Shown here: positions 23,788 to 35,304 of the stretch, piece after piece
Layout: each line of letters begins with the position of its first letter
Numbering within the stretch: the stretch's first letter is position 1
NCBI GenBank assembly: GCA_023525715.1
Contig: CM042016.1
Span: 83,147,882 to 83,211,881 of the forward strand
Origin: Cichorium intybus
Lineage: Eukaryota > Streptophyta > Magnoliopsida > Asterales > Asteraceae
Reading direction: 5' to 3'
DNA length: 64,000 nt
Made by a program: the position numbers and the translations under genes
The notes under the pieces: model-generated
What the model was told of the DNA's origin: nothing
The model's input: the letters and a program-made list of their open reading frames with translations, nothing else
The model's database searches: none

Positions 23788-26312
23788 ATGTCTGGTGCTC
23801 CTTCTTCCACCTCTGCCATCCATAGAGCTTATGGAATCACAAATATAAAATCATACGTACCTGTAATTCTTGATCTCTCTGCTCACAATTATGATCCCTG
23901 GAGCGATATCTGCATAGCCACTGTCGAGCCTACGATGTTCTCGACCATAATGACTCCACCTACGATGCACCCAAGTCTCCCCCTACAGATCCAGAATGGG
24001 AAAAGTTAGACGGTATGGTGAAAATATGGTTATTTGGCACCATTTCTCAGAACCTCATTACATCTGCTTATTCTTCAAAATCTACTGCCCGTAAGGTATG
24101 GACCAATCTTCATTCCATCTTCTGTGATGACAACGAATCAACCACCCTGCAACTTGAAAGTGAACTCAGAACTATCTCCATGGGAGATCTCTCAGTCCAC
24201 GATTATTGCTCTAAAATTAAGAAATTAGCGGATCACCTGGAAGGTCTTGGAGAGAAGGTCAAAGACAAGCATATTGTTGTTCACGCTATCAATGGGCTCT
24301 CCACCAAATATGACGGAATTGCAAACATTATCCGGCACCAGAAACCCTTCCCCACCTTCGGTGAAATGCGCTCCATTCTTGCTGCCGAGGAGCAACGAGT
24401 TCTGACAAATCGGGTGGTTCCTGCTCCTACACATGATAATCAAGCATCCTCGCCTACCTTCCTTCACACCAGCGGCGCATCTACAAATCGGGGTGGTGGC
24501 AGCGGAAATCGCCACCGTGGGAGTCGCCATAATCATAGCAATCGACGAGGATGGGGGCACCAAAATTACGCAGCTTCAAATCAGAGATACAGATGGTTTT
24601 TCATCCTACCGCCACCGCCGTCTAATTCTAATTCGCCCCAATGGGCTGCGCAACCTCCTTGGGCTTCTCCTCAACTCCCTCAACATTCAGCCCAACAGTG
24701 GGGCATGCCCCTTTCCAACCAAAATGGTATTCTCGGTAGCAGACCCTCTCAAGCCCAAGCCCACCATCTGTCCACCAGCAATGCACAACCCCCGTGGACT
24801 CATCTTGGAAGCCCAGATCAGCCCACGTCACTTCCCGCAATATTTGACACAATGAATTTAAATGATCCGAGCATGGGAGGTTGGGTCATGGACACTGGGG
24901 CAACCGATCACGTTCACACTGACGCAGGTATACTCAAACCCCTTTGTAATAATGCTTATATGCCTCGTTCTATTTTTGTTGGTAATGGTTCTGCAATACC
25001 GGTGTCGACTTCGGGACATACTAATTTTCCAATACCAAATCCTTACCGCCCACTTCATTTACAACATGTTCTCATTACCCCGAATATTATTAAAAACCTC
25101 ATATTCGTTCGCAAATTTACCACTCATAATAATTGTTCCATTGATTTTGATCCTTACGGTTTTACTGTTCTTGATTATCAGACACGGCGCCCTATAATCC
25201 GTTGTGATAGCACCGGCTCACTATATCCGGTCACAAAGTCCTCAAGCCATGCTTTCGTCTCTACCTCCTCCACAACTTGGCATCAACGACTCGGTCACCC
25301 CGGCGATCAAGTCTTGAAGCATCTATCTTCAAATAGTTCTATTTCATGTACTTTACCGAAAAATAATGTTATTTGTCAAGCTTGTCAACTTGGCAAACAC
25401 ACTAGACTTCCTTTTTATCTTTCTGATTCTGTTGTTTCTGCACCTTTTGAAATAATACATTCTGATTTATGGACATCTCCTATGTCTAGTTTTGGTGGGT
25501 TGCAGTATTATATTTTGTTTCTTGATCATTATACCCATTATTTATGGGTTTATCCTTTGAAACAAAAATCTGAGGCCTTTGGAAAATTTGTTCATTTCTC
25601 CAACCTCATTAAAACTCAATTTGGAGGTTCAATTAAACAGTTTCAATGTGACAACGGCCGAGAATATAATAACAAAACCTTTCATGATTACTTTGCCCTC
25701 CACGGTATCACTTTCCGCTTCTCTTGTCCTCATACATCTCAACAAAATGGAAAGTCGGAACGCATGATTCGTACCATCAACAATATGATGCGTACCATCC
25801 TTTTTCACTCCCACCTACCACCCCCATTTTGGCCCGAAGCCCTTCACATGGCATCACACCTCCTCAATATCCTTCCATCTGTGTCCATTTCCAATGACAC
25901 ACCACACTTTCGTCTCTTCCGCCGCCATCCCACATATGATCATCTTCGAGTCTTTGGATGCCTATGCTTTCCTCTCCTTCACACAACTCAGAACCTGCAA
26001 CCATGTTCCACTCCATGTGTCTTCCTTGGTTACCCCTCGTATCATCGCGGGTTCCGGTGCTTTGATCTCTCCACTCGGAAGATCATCATCTCTCGTCACG
26101 TCACATTTGACGAGTCCACATTTCCATACGGTTCTGTCACTCCGACCCAACCTCCTTCCTATGACTTCCTGTCCGACTCTGATACTTCTCCTCTCTTGCG
26201 TGACATACTTCACCCTCCCACTCCCCCTCCCCTCCTCACGAGGCCGAGGCTCATAGTCCACCCCTCCCCCTTCATCTCCTCACGAGGACGAGACACACAT
26301 CCCATCACCTAA
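23788..26312 (+). pseudogene. Element B gag-protease-integrase
   Basis: Gag starts at the ATG at 23788 (MSGAPSSTSA...HNYDPWS). A one-base shift at about 23915 moves it into the long frame 24015-26312 (765 codons). Residue numbers are in that frame. Gag continues to about 150, with a Gly/Arg-rich stretch at 158-180 and no CCHC knuckle visible. Protease active site DTGA is at 293-296. The pre-integrase zinc motif runs WHQRLGHP (422) to CQACQLGKH. The integrase catalytic triad is D484, D546 and E582 with the expected D35E spacing. The frame stops at 26312 inside the linker before RT. Integrase would insert the cDNA, and all its catalytic residues are present. Confidence 0.92.
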
Positions 26313-27938
26313 TACCTCCCCTACTCCCGAGACCGTCCCACCTCCTCAACTCAACACCCATCCCCACCCTATGCACAGCAGATAAAAAAGTGGCATTGTT
26401 AAACCCGTTCATCGCCTTAATCTTCACTCCACCTCCATCTCCTCTGTCCCGTGGTCACACCTTCAGGCTTTGAAAGATCCAAACTGGCAAAAAGCAATGT
26501 ACGAGGAGTATAATGCTCTTATTACAAATGGTACATGGGTTCTTATGCCAGACCGCCCAGGGTTAATGTGGTTCGATCGACGTGGCTTTTTAAACAAAAA
26601 TTTAATGCTGACGGCTCCCTTTCACGTTACAAGGCACGTTTGGTGGCAAACGGGCGCAGTCAGCAACAAGGGGTTGATTGTGATGAGACATTTAGCCCGG
26701 TTGTTAAACCGGCTACCATTCGTACGGTCCTCAGCCTAGCCGTCTCCAGACACTGGCCCATTCACCAGCTCGATGTGAAGAATGTGTTTCTTCACGGCCA
26801 CCTTCAGGAGACTGTGTACATGCACCAGCCACCCGGATTTAAGGATCCACATTACCCAGACTACGTATGCCATCTTCAGTGCTCCCTTTACGGCCTAAAA
26901 CAGGCCCCACGGGCCTGGTATCAGTGTTTTGCTCAGCATGCTCTTCACATGGGTTTCCAGCACAGTCGGACCGACTCCTCTCTATTTACATATCATCACG
27001 ACACTGATACGACTTACCTTCTCCTATACGTTGATGATATTGTGCTGACTGCCACATCCACCACCCTTCTTCGGTCCATTATTGATCGGCTCAGTCGTGA
27101 GTTTGCCATGACTGATCTTGGTGCACCCAACTACTTTCTCGGTATCTCCGCCACTAGCACCTCACACGGCTTATTTCTATCTCAAAAGAAATATTCCTCT
27201 GAGATACTCGACCGTGCCCACATCCCTCTACCACAGCCTTGCCGGAGCACTTCAGTACCTGACATTTACCCGCCCAGATATTGCATTCTCGTACAACAGA
27301 TTTGTTTATTCATGCACGATCCTCGAGAACCTCACCTTCATGCTCTGAAGCGCATACTGCGCTTTATACGTGGTACTCTTGATCAGGGACTTCACATACA
27401 TGTATCCCCCACATCTGATCTCATTGCATACTCTGACGCAGATTGGGGTGGATGTCCGGTCTCTCGTCGCTCGACCTCCGACTATTGTGTTTTCCTTGGC
27501 GACAATCTTATCTCTTGGTCCTCTAAGCGGCAGAGTGTTATTTCCAGATCCAGCGCCGAGGCCGAATATCGTGGCGTCGCAAATGCCGTCGCTGAGACAT
27601 GTTGGGTCCGTAACCTTCTTCGTAAGCTTTGGTGTCCCCCGACGAGGGCCACCATTGTCTATTGCGACAATATCAGTTCAGTCTACATGACCCAGAACCC
27701 GATCCAGCACCAACGCACGAAACACATTGAGATTGACATTCATTTTGTGCATGATCAGGTTGCTCAAGGTCTAGTTCGAGTTTTCCACGTGCCTTCTTCT
27801 GCTCAATACACAGACATCTTCACCAAAGGCCTTCCGACGCAGCTTTTCAACGACTTCAAGACCAGTTTGAACGTTCGGAACTCTCCTCCCGATCAAACTC
27901 CGGGGGGGGGGGGTGTTAGCAGATCTCATTTCATGTAA
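26313..27938 (+). pseudogene. Element B reverse transcriptase and RNase H, frame-damaged
   Basis: The N-terminal part (DPNWQKAMYEEYNAL, about 26477) is in one frame with an upstream TAA at about 26384. The frame changes near 26545 to the long frame starting RPPRVNVVRSTWLFKQKF. The catalytic YVDD is residue 165-168 of the 26535-27938 frame. A deletion of roughly 30 codons with flanking shifts occurs at about 27220-27290: YHSLAGALQYLTFTRPDIAF is in another frame. RNase H follows (SDADWGGC...SWSSKRQ...SSAEAEYR) and ends ADIFTKGLP. The stop is near the purine tract. Enzyme families are certain; this copy is defective. Confidence 0.92.
27901..27913 (+). other. Polypurine tract of element B
   Basis: c followed by a run of G directly before the 3' LTR TGTTAGC. 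Confidence 0.85.
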
Positions 27939-28060
27939 TTATATTTTGTATTAGTTGATTCCTTAGCCCAAGCCCTATATAGTCTGGCCCATATCCTCTT
28001 GTATATTTATTCACGTATTTTCTCAATAGATTCCAAGTTTGGGAAACATATCTTTCAACA
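27914..28060 (+). repeat. 3' LTR of element B
   Basis: 147 bp. By eye about 5 substitutions against the 5' LTR (about 3.4%). Confidence 0.97.
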
Positions 28061-28883
28061 TTTTGCTTTTGTTTATGAGGAGTATACATTTTTTTTTCCG
28101 TCATTAAACCAAGCAGCCAGAGTTTACTATACTGTGCAAATCATACCACAACTATTCACTTTGTATTATATTGTTACTTTTGACCTGCAAATGACATTAT
28201 AGCATGGCCGTCAACGATTTTCATCTTGATTAGATTTTACGTATAATTTAATCCCACTTTGGGTTTTGAGTTGCAACTTGAAAATATAAAATAGGATGAA
28301 CTTCTTAACCTACTTTTTCTGTTGCAATTCCGATTTAATTATTGTAGATCATTTTTTTTGTTGCAATGATGTTTATGCAAATTATAAATATATTTTATTA
28401 CGTTGTTATGTTTTGTGACTTATGGTTAGCAATAATTTCAGTTAAGACTTATTTATTTTCGTAGTAAATTAATTGACTCAATATATCGTCAAAGTGATCT
28501 CTTTTCTGAAAATTATTTACAAAGAATTTAAATATTATGGATTATGTGTTTATTAATGCGGATATATAACCGACCCAAAGGTAGGTTAATGTTTGATCCG
28601 ATAAATACATATTTTGTGGTAAACATTTGAGGATTATTCGGTTCTATGTGATTAATAAGTTGATCAAAAGATTGACTTATTAATTGACATAATTTATCGT
28701 CAATGTTTTATCACTAAAACAAGATATCTGTTTTCAAGTTAATATTACTATCCAAAGACTTGATAGCAATGTTATGTTGATAACTTGTGATGTTGTTATA
28801 AACTGAATTTATTGATTATAATTTACTATGTAATAACCATAAAATTAATATAAATATTTTTTTTGTTCTCAAATGCAGCAAAT

Positions 28884-30045
28884 ATGAATTGTGGGATATC
28901 TTACAACATGAATCACATTCCCGTACTGACAGAGACCAACTTTAAGGAATGGAAAGAGAACATTATGTTAGTTCTCGGCTATATGGATCTCGATCTTGCA
29001 CTTCGGAAAGAGTAACCCATCATCACTCTTGCAAGTACTTCTGATGATTGGAGGGACCATGAAAAATAGGATCGCTCAAACCGCATGAGTCTGATGATCA
29101 TTAAGCATGGCGTTCCAGAAGCCTTTAGAGGCACAAATGAGCAGGTTATTATGGCCAAAGAGTTCCTTGCTGAAATTGAACAACGTTTTGCAAAAAATTA
29201 TAAGGCCGAAAAAAGTACATTTTTACAAAAGATGATTTCAATGAGGTATAAAGGCAAAGGAAACATCAGTGAATACATCATAGAGATGCCTCATCTTGCT
29301 TCAAAACTCAAGGCACTAAAACTGGAAATTTCTGATGATTTTCTAGTGTATTTGGTGTTGATTTCCCTTCCGGTACAATTTTATCAGTTCAAGGTCAGTT
29401 ACAACTGCCAAAGGGACAAATAGACTCTCAATGAGCTCATTTCTTTTTGTGTGCAAGAAGAGGAAAGGATGAAGCAAGAAACGACTGAAAGTGCTCATTT
29501 GGCAAGTACCTATAAAGATAAGGGCAAAAGAGGAAAGAAGATGCTACTAAGGACCAGGACAAAAGAAACAACATTCAGGATATGATCAAAAGAAACAACA
29601 TCTCGGACCTGCAAAATGCTTCTTTTGTCAATAACCTAGTCATAAAAAGTCAGATTGTTCGAAATACCATGCTTGATGCATTAAGAAAGGTATGATTCGT
29701 GATTTGGTCTATTCTGAAATTAATTTAGTTTCTGTACCTAGAAATACTTGGTGGATAGATTACGGTGCTACTATTCACGTAAGTAATTCTATGCAGGGTT
29801 GCCTGAGCTACCGAAAACCAAGTGATGCTGAAAGATACATCTATGTGGGTGACGGAAAGCAGGTTGAAGTTAAAGCAGTCGCCACATTCGTTTATTACTA
29901 GAATCTGGTTTTTATTTGGATTTTCAAGACACTTGTATTTTATCCTCTTTTAGACGGAATTTGGTTTCTGTTTCTAAATAGGATAAATCTGGTTATTATT
30001 ATTCTTTTGGAAATGGCAATTCAATTTGTCTTTAAATTCAAATAT
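28884..30045 (+). pseudogene. Element C gag, zinc knuckle, protease and start of pre-integrase
   Basis: ATG at 28884 (MNCGISYNMNHIPVLTETNF KEWKENIML in plain reading). A stop interrupts at about 29012. The frame resumes at 29085 (MSLMIIKHGVPEAFRG), then FLAEIEQRFAKNYKAE and YKGKGNISEYIIEMPHLASK, and stops at 29421 where a Trp is expected. Next come NELISFCVQEEERMKQE and a damaged knuckle (CFFC, stop, HKKSDC). The protease-like block WWIDYGATIHVS shows D-Y-G where D-S/T-G is required. After 29901 a third frame gives LESGFYLDFQDTCILSSFRR and NLVSVSK, then a stop. The D insertion follows at 30051. Confidence 0.85.
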
Positions 30046-30822
30046 TATAGTGTGACAATTGTAAATTTCGGTCAACGAAAGTCAACTATAGTCAGACGAA
30101 GCGTACGCTAAACCATATATTGAAAAGTAATTTTCCATGATGTTATGATGTATTATTAGATATTATAGTACTACGTACACTAATTCAAAACAATTATCGA
30201 GTAAACGTCGAAAATACGGACAGTAAATTACTGTACCGTGAAAATTCGATAATCGTACAATTATTATTTTGAGAATAATAATATTCATAAAACGATCTAC
30301 TCGTGAATACGAACCTGTGGATATATAGAACGTCGAAAACAGAGTTCGTATGTGAAAGTTACGACGATTTAACCGCTGTGAACGGATAAATGTACACAGG
30401 GTTTGGACTCAAAATACAAAATATGGTGTCTTAAATATCAAATATTAAATAACAATTCATATAATATGGAACGTAATAATATCTAGTATTTAATTTCAAA
30501 GCCAAATACACTTTCCGGTAAAATGCCAAAAATCGCGAAATCGGAAGAATACTGCGCTTAAGCGCGTATTTCGACATCCAACGAGTTATAATTCAATCAA
30601 AAAAAATGTTTGGCAATGTTTTATACAAAATAATTATTTAGAACTTCGTTTCGTCAAAAACGCATAAAATTTCACTAAAACGTCTTACTATTTTATAAAA
30701 ATCACTTATTTTTATAAAGTATGTTGCTATTTTATAAAAACTAACCCACCCCCCTACCCCACCCCTATCGGTTGGCACCACTTCCCCAACAAGATCCTAG
30801 CACACTATTCACAAGATCTAAC

Positions 30823-30837
30823 CTATATATATAAAAA
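30823..30837 (+). promoter_or_regulatory. TATA-like box in solo LTR D
   Basis: ctatatatataaaaa, followed about 100 bp later by CT-rich sequence (ctcttctcctctccctctcc), a layout usual at retroelement transcription starts. Confidence 0.45.
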
Positions 30838-32172
30838 TGCAAAGAAAATCTAACCTAAATCTAATAACAAATCAAGAAAAGGACCAAGACCCACTCATTT
30901 GACTAAAAGCACCAAGTCATATTCTCTTCTCCTCTCCCTCTCCTCACTCTCGGCTCCATCTCTCTCCCTCTCTTCTCCTCTTCAAACCGCCACCATCACC
31001 ATCTTCTTCAAGCTTCATTTCCAAGTTCTTTTCACAAGTCTAAGTGGTAAGCTTCATTCATCCTTTGATTCTAAACAACTTAACATAAGTTTTACACCAT
31101 TTACACACACTAATATCTATGAAAAACCATTGGGTAATGGTTTTTTCCAAAGGTTCTCCGAGCTCCAAGGCTTGGATCTTCATTCCTACCATCGATCTTC
31201 CAAGAAATACCTAGTTTATAAGTAAAGCACGCTACAAGGGTGAGTTCATACCCCTCATTTTCATCTTTTCAAACCTTTTTGGGGGAGAATACAAGTTCAT
31301 TTACTATAAATGTTGTTTTATACAAGTTTATATGTGTTTAAATGCTATAAGTGATGTTTTACAGAAGTTTATAAAACTAGTTGTTATGTAAAAATATTCT
31401 TGACATGAAATATGGATAGATCCATGTATTATAAACACTATGATATATTAAGTTGTGTAAAAGTTACAAAACTACAAATAAAGTGTACAAAAATATTAGA
31501 TCTTGGATAAAAACGTTATAAAAACGAAAACTAGTAAATACTACGTTTTTATAAACAAAAGTACTATTTTCTAGCAAAAATGGTTATAACCAAGTTATTA
31601 CACCATTTTTGTGAGAAATATCTTAAAAGATGATATTTATAATCATTTGAATAAGTTACTTCGTTATTATTCACAAAAATATGATTATTACGACGGAATA
31701 CTAAAAATAGACTATTATTGGAATAGTTTATGAACACAAGGTTATTATGACGTTTGAACATGACAAAAATAATTATATAAAATTATATAATTATTAAACA
31801 TTACTATATTATCATGAGAAATGACATTTTTACAAGGAAATTGACATTTTAAACAAAAATGACCATTTGGGAAGATTACCATCATTTTGACAAAATCACA
31901 AGATTTAAAATGTTGTCATCACTTATGTAAGATGACTAAAATAAATTTATTTGCCATGACATGTTGATAAACTTTAAATCTATCTTATTAGTATATTTAG
32001 TGCCTTAGATGTAAGAAATTATAATTTTCAACTCATTGACATCTTTTAGGCTTAAATACGTTAACACAACGAAAACATTTATATAAATTATAATGGGTAT
32101 AATTTATGGAACGAACGACAAAGATACGACATAAATACGAAAGATAATTATATAATTATATAATTATTACAT

Positions 32173-32530
32173 ACTATAATTATCATGGACAATTTGATAA
32201 TTACGAATGCAAAGGGTTTTCACTACATTTACAAGTAAGGTTTTACATACTATAATTATCATGGACAATTTGATAATTACGAATACAAAGGGTTTTCACT
32301 ACATTTACAAGCTAGGTTTTACACTATAATTATCATGAGTATATTTTGATAATTCCGAATACAAAGGGTTTTCACTACATTTACAAGCAAGGTTTTACAC
32401 TATAATTATCATGAGTATATTTTGATAATTCCGAATACAAAGGGTTTTCACTACATTTACAAGCAAGGTTTTACACTATAATTATCATTAGTATATTTTG
32501 ATAATTACAAATACAAAAGGATTTTCATTG
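32173..32530. repeat. Tandem array, about 5 units of 70-78 bp, in LTR D
   Basis: Each unit has actataattatcatg, then ttgataattacgaatacaaa and gggttttcactacatttaca, then agcaaggttttac. Units drift gradually (..catggacaatttg.. to ..catgagtatattttg..). Confidence 0.9.
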
Positions 32531-33026
32531 CAGTACGAACTAGGATAAGACATCACGTTGGGTGGTTATGTGAGACATTTCTTCACAGTACTGAAAGATG
32601 TACGCATTAAGTCCTGGATTATAACCTTAATCATTCATGAGAGAGATAGTTGTGTATAGATCTATACGGGACTGACAATCCCGCCCTAAGCTGTAACGCC
32701 AAGACACTCTTTTTATGTAAATATAATAAAAAGGGTAAAATGGTCATTTTACCTTGGAAGGGTAAATTGGTCTTTTGTATAGAAAAGTATTTGGTTTGAA
32801 ATAATATTTTGAGTTTTGGACTTAAAATGTTATAAAAAACTGATTTTTGGCAGTTTTACCACAAAAGGGTAATTTGGTCATTTGACCATGCGAGGGACCA
32901 AAAATGAAAAATATTGTTGTTTGTGGTAAATGTATAAAGAATGAAAGTTTTATTGTAATAAAACTTGATTTTGTGGTCAAAGTTCAAGAAATGGAACTTA
33001 GGGACTAAAAATGTAAAAATTTGAAG

Positions 33027-33038
33027 TATAAATATAAG
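33027..33038 (+). promoter_or_regulatory. TATA-like box of element E LTR
   Basis: tataaatataag, followed by agagttgactctctc, an inverted repeat. The same site is in the 3' LTR at 39349-39360. Confidence 0.5.
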
Positions 33039-34305
33039 AGAGTTGACTCTCTCTTTGACTAGCCATTTGTGCAGCAACGGGAGGAGCAAGGAGGGTGCGA
33101 TTTCTGCAGGAACTCATGGAATTGAAGCAAGGAATTAGAACTATGGCTTGGAATTTATGATTCCTAGACTTGAAAGGTTAGTAACTTGATTTCTAGCCAA
33201 GCTCTTGTGTGTTCTTGGTGAGTCTTCATGGAGTGGACTGAAATCTGTAATTTCAGCCATAATCCATGATGTTTATATGATTTCTGGGCTTAAACATGTT
33301 CAAGTAGTAAGAACATATGTTAAAAATAGCAAAGTAGATTGCTATTGTTGATAAATTGAATTGTTGCTCAAGAACCCTAAATCATGAATTGGTGTGATTA
33401 AGGTGTTTGTAATGGTTTAAAACTTGTTTTTAGTCAAGGGTTTTGGTCCTAGAACAAACCCCAATCGATTAAGGACCGGATTAAGGACTTAATGGATCAA
33501 AACTGCTTGCTACAGTGCATAAATCGCGACTGGCCAGGAGGTCTGCCCAGGCGCCAGGCGCGGTGCGCCCAAGCCCCTGGCGGGGTGCGCCCAGGCGCAG
33601 TGCGCCCTGGCCTAGGCGCAGTGCGCCTCCGAGTAGAGGCCAGGCAGGGAATCAAAAACGCTAACTTTTGTTTGGCTTGTCCAATTTAGCTCAAACTTGA
33701 ACCGTAGGCTCGTTATGGTCTGAAAAGTTTGGGAAAATTTTTATAACGAGTTTTCGACCCCTCGGGGGCACTGTAGATCGATCCGAATGCCTCGGTGAAT
33801 AGTAAAATTCACATAAAGATAGTAAATGTAAAGTTTATTATCTAGGCATTGTTTATAATGATATAATATTGGACTCTTACGTATTAGAGTCAATTTAGAT
33901 GATTATTAACCTATTATCATTTGGTATATAAATGGATAAATAGGTATGGGACAAAATGGTTGTGGTGCACGCAAAGGCAAGAAACAACCGGGAATTAAAT
34001 GCAACTAGCATCCAGGTGAGTAATCTCACTAATACCATATGTGATATATGATGATTGAGTTGTTACAGGTTAAAACTGATTGTGGGACGAAATTGATGGT
34101 TCAAAGATACATTTGAAGAGACAATACCAGATAAGCCGTGAGTCTATAATAGACAAGAACGGAGCTGTGAGTCAAACCTATATAGACAAGACCGGATAAG
34201 CCGTGAGTCATTGTGATGACAAGAACGGAGCCGTGAGTCTAGGCAACAGCGGGCTAACCCGTGAGCCAAGGCAACAGCGGGCTAACCCGTGAGCCATAAC
34301 TAATT

Positions 34306-34563
34306 CTGGATTTTATATCCAATGGGTGCGGCCTTCGGGCTATGATTTCTGGATTTTATATCCAATGGGTGCGGCCTTCGGGCTATGATTTCTGGATTTT
34401 ATATCCAATGGGTGCGGCCTTCGGGCTATGATTTCTGGATTTTATATCCAATGGGTGCGGCCTTCGGGCTATGATTTCTGGATTTTATATCCAATGGGTG
34501 CGGCCTTCGGGCTATGATTTCTGGATTTTATATCCAATGGGTGCGGCCTTCGGGCTATGATTC
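34306..34563 (+). repeat. Six 43 bp tandem units in 5' LTR of E
   Basis: Starts at 34306, 34349, 34392, 34435, 34478 and 34521, exactly 43 apart. The unit is ctggattttatatccaatgg plus gtgcggccttcgggctatgattt. The copies are nearly identical. Confidence 0.97.
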
Positions 34564-35291
34564 TGGTGCGGCCTTCGGGCTATGATATTTGGTGCGGCCT
34601 TTTTGGCTATGATTTTGTTACAGGTGCATGGTGCGGCCTTTTGGCTATGATATCTGGTTATTAAACCCAGCTGGTGCGGCCTGCGGGCTATGAATTATAT
34701 ATTGATAATGTTTTGGTGCAGCTTATATAGCTATGATACAGAGTGCGGCTTAAATAGCCAGGATATACGGTGCGGTCCGATGTGACTAAGAGATATGGGA
34801 CAGAAATAGTTGTATATGATTATATGTGCAAATAACTGACGTGGCTTGATAATTGCAGGTTATCATGTTATAGTCTGTAAGGCTGTAATTTAGGATGTGA
34901 AATCCTAAGAGATATTTGGTCAGCCAGTAAGGCTAGGAGTTCGGATTCGATATCCAGACAGATATATGATTGTATTTTGATACATGTTATTTGCAGATTT
35001 GATTACTCACTGAGCTTTGTAGCTCATACCGTTTGTTAATGTCCCTGCAGGTTAGCATGATCCTGATAAGGGAATAGATAGAGTCCGTGACTCGAGAAGT
35101 AGGACTCTTAAATGTTGTCAGTAGCAGCCCGGCTTCAAAGGAGACTATGGTATTATATACTCTCCTTGATACACTTGTACCCGTATTTATTAAAAATATA
35201 CCCCTTTGTTATAGTTTTATGTATTAAAACCTTGATTTTAAATGAAAAATTTTTCAGGGGTGTTTTGTTTTAAAAGCCGGGTGTTACAAGT

Positions 35292-35304
35292 TGGTATCAG
35301 AGCC
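35292..35304 (+). other. Primer binding site of element E
   Basis: tggtatcagagcc, three bases after the LTR end. Confidence 0.92.

Larger units (their letters stand above)
23554..28060 (+). mobile_element. Ty1/copia element B, full-length (4507 bp), short LTRs
   Basis: 147 bp LTRs at 23554-23700 and 27914-28060 begin TGTTAGCAGATC and end TTCAACA. They differ at about 5 positions by eye. TSD TTTTG is at 23549-23553 and 28061-28065. PBS is at 23701 and a G-run purine tract at 27901-27913. The domain order gag, protease, integrase, RT, RNase H is Ty1/copia. It lies in the leader of element C. Confidence 0.97.
32692..35288 (+). repeat. 5' LTR of element E, 2597 bp
   Basis: It contains a TATA-like box at 33027-33038 and a GC-rich block at 33530-33650 (gcgccaggcgcggtgcgccc and similar). 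It also carries six 43 bp tandem units at 34306-34563 and further diverged gtgcggcct..ggctatga repeats to about 34800. Confidence 0.95.

Noticed and set aside
24225..24563. Minus-strand frame inside element B gag
   Set aside because: Shadow of the plus-strand copia frame.
30899..31225. 108-codon plus-strand frame with a Leu/Ser-rich start resembling a signal peptide
   Set aside because: Lies in solo LTR D just after a TATA-like box, in the CT-rich leader; codons reflect ctctcc repeats.
33492..33689. 65-codon GC-rich frame, repeated at 39814-40011
   Set aside because: Lies in both LTRs of element E in a gcgc-rich block; no domain and no coding context.
34306..34563. CRISPR-like array of 43 bp repeats
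   Set aside because: The units are directly adjacent with no unique spacers, lie inside a plant LTR and recur in the partner LTR.
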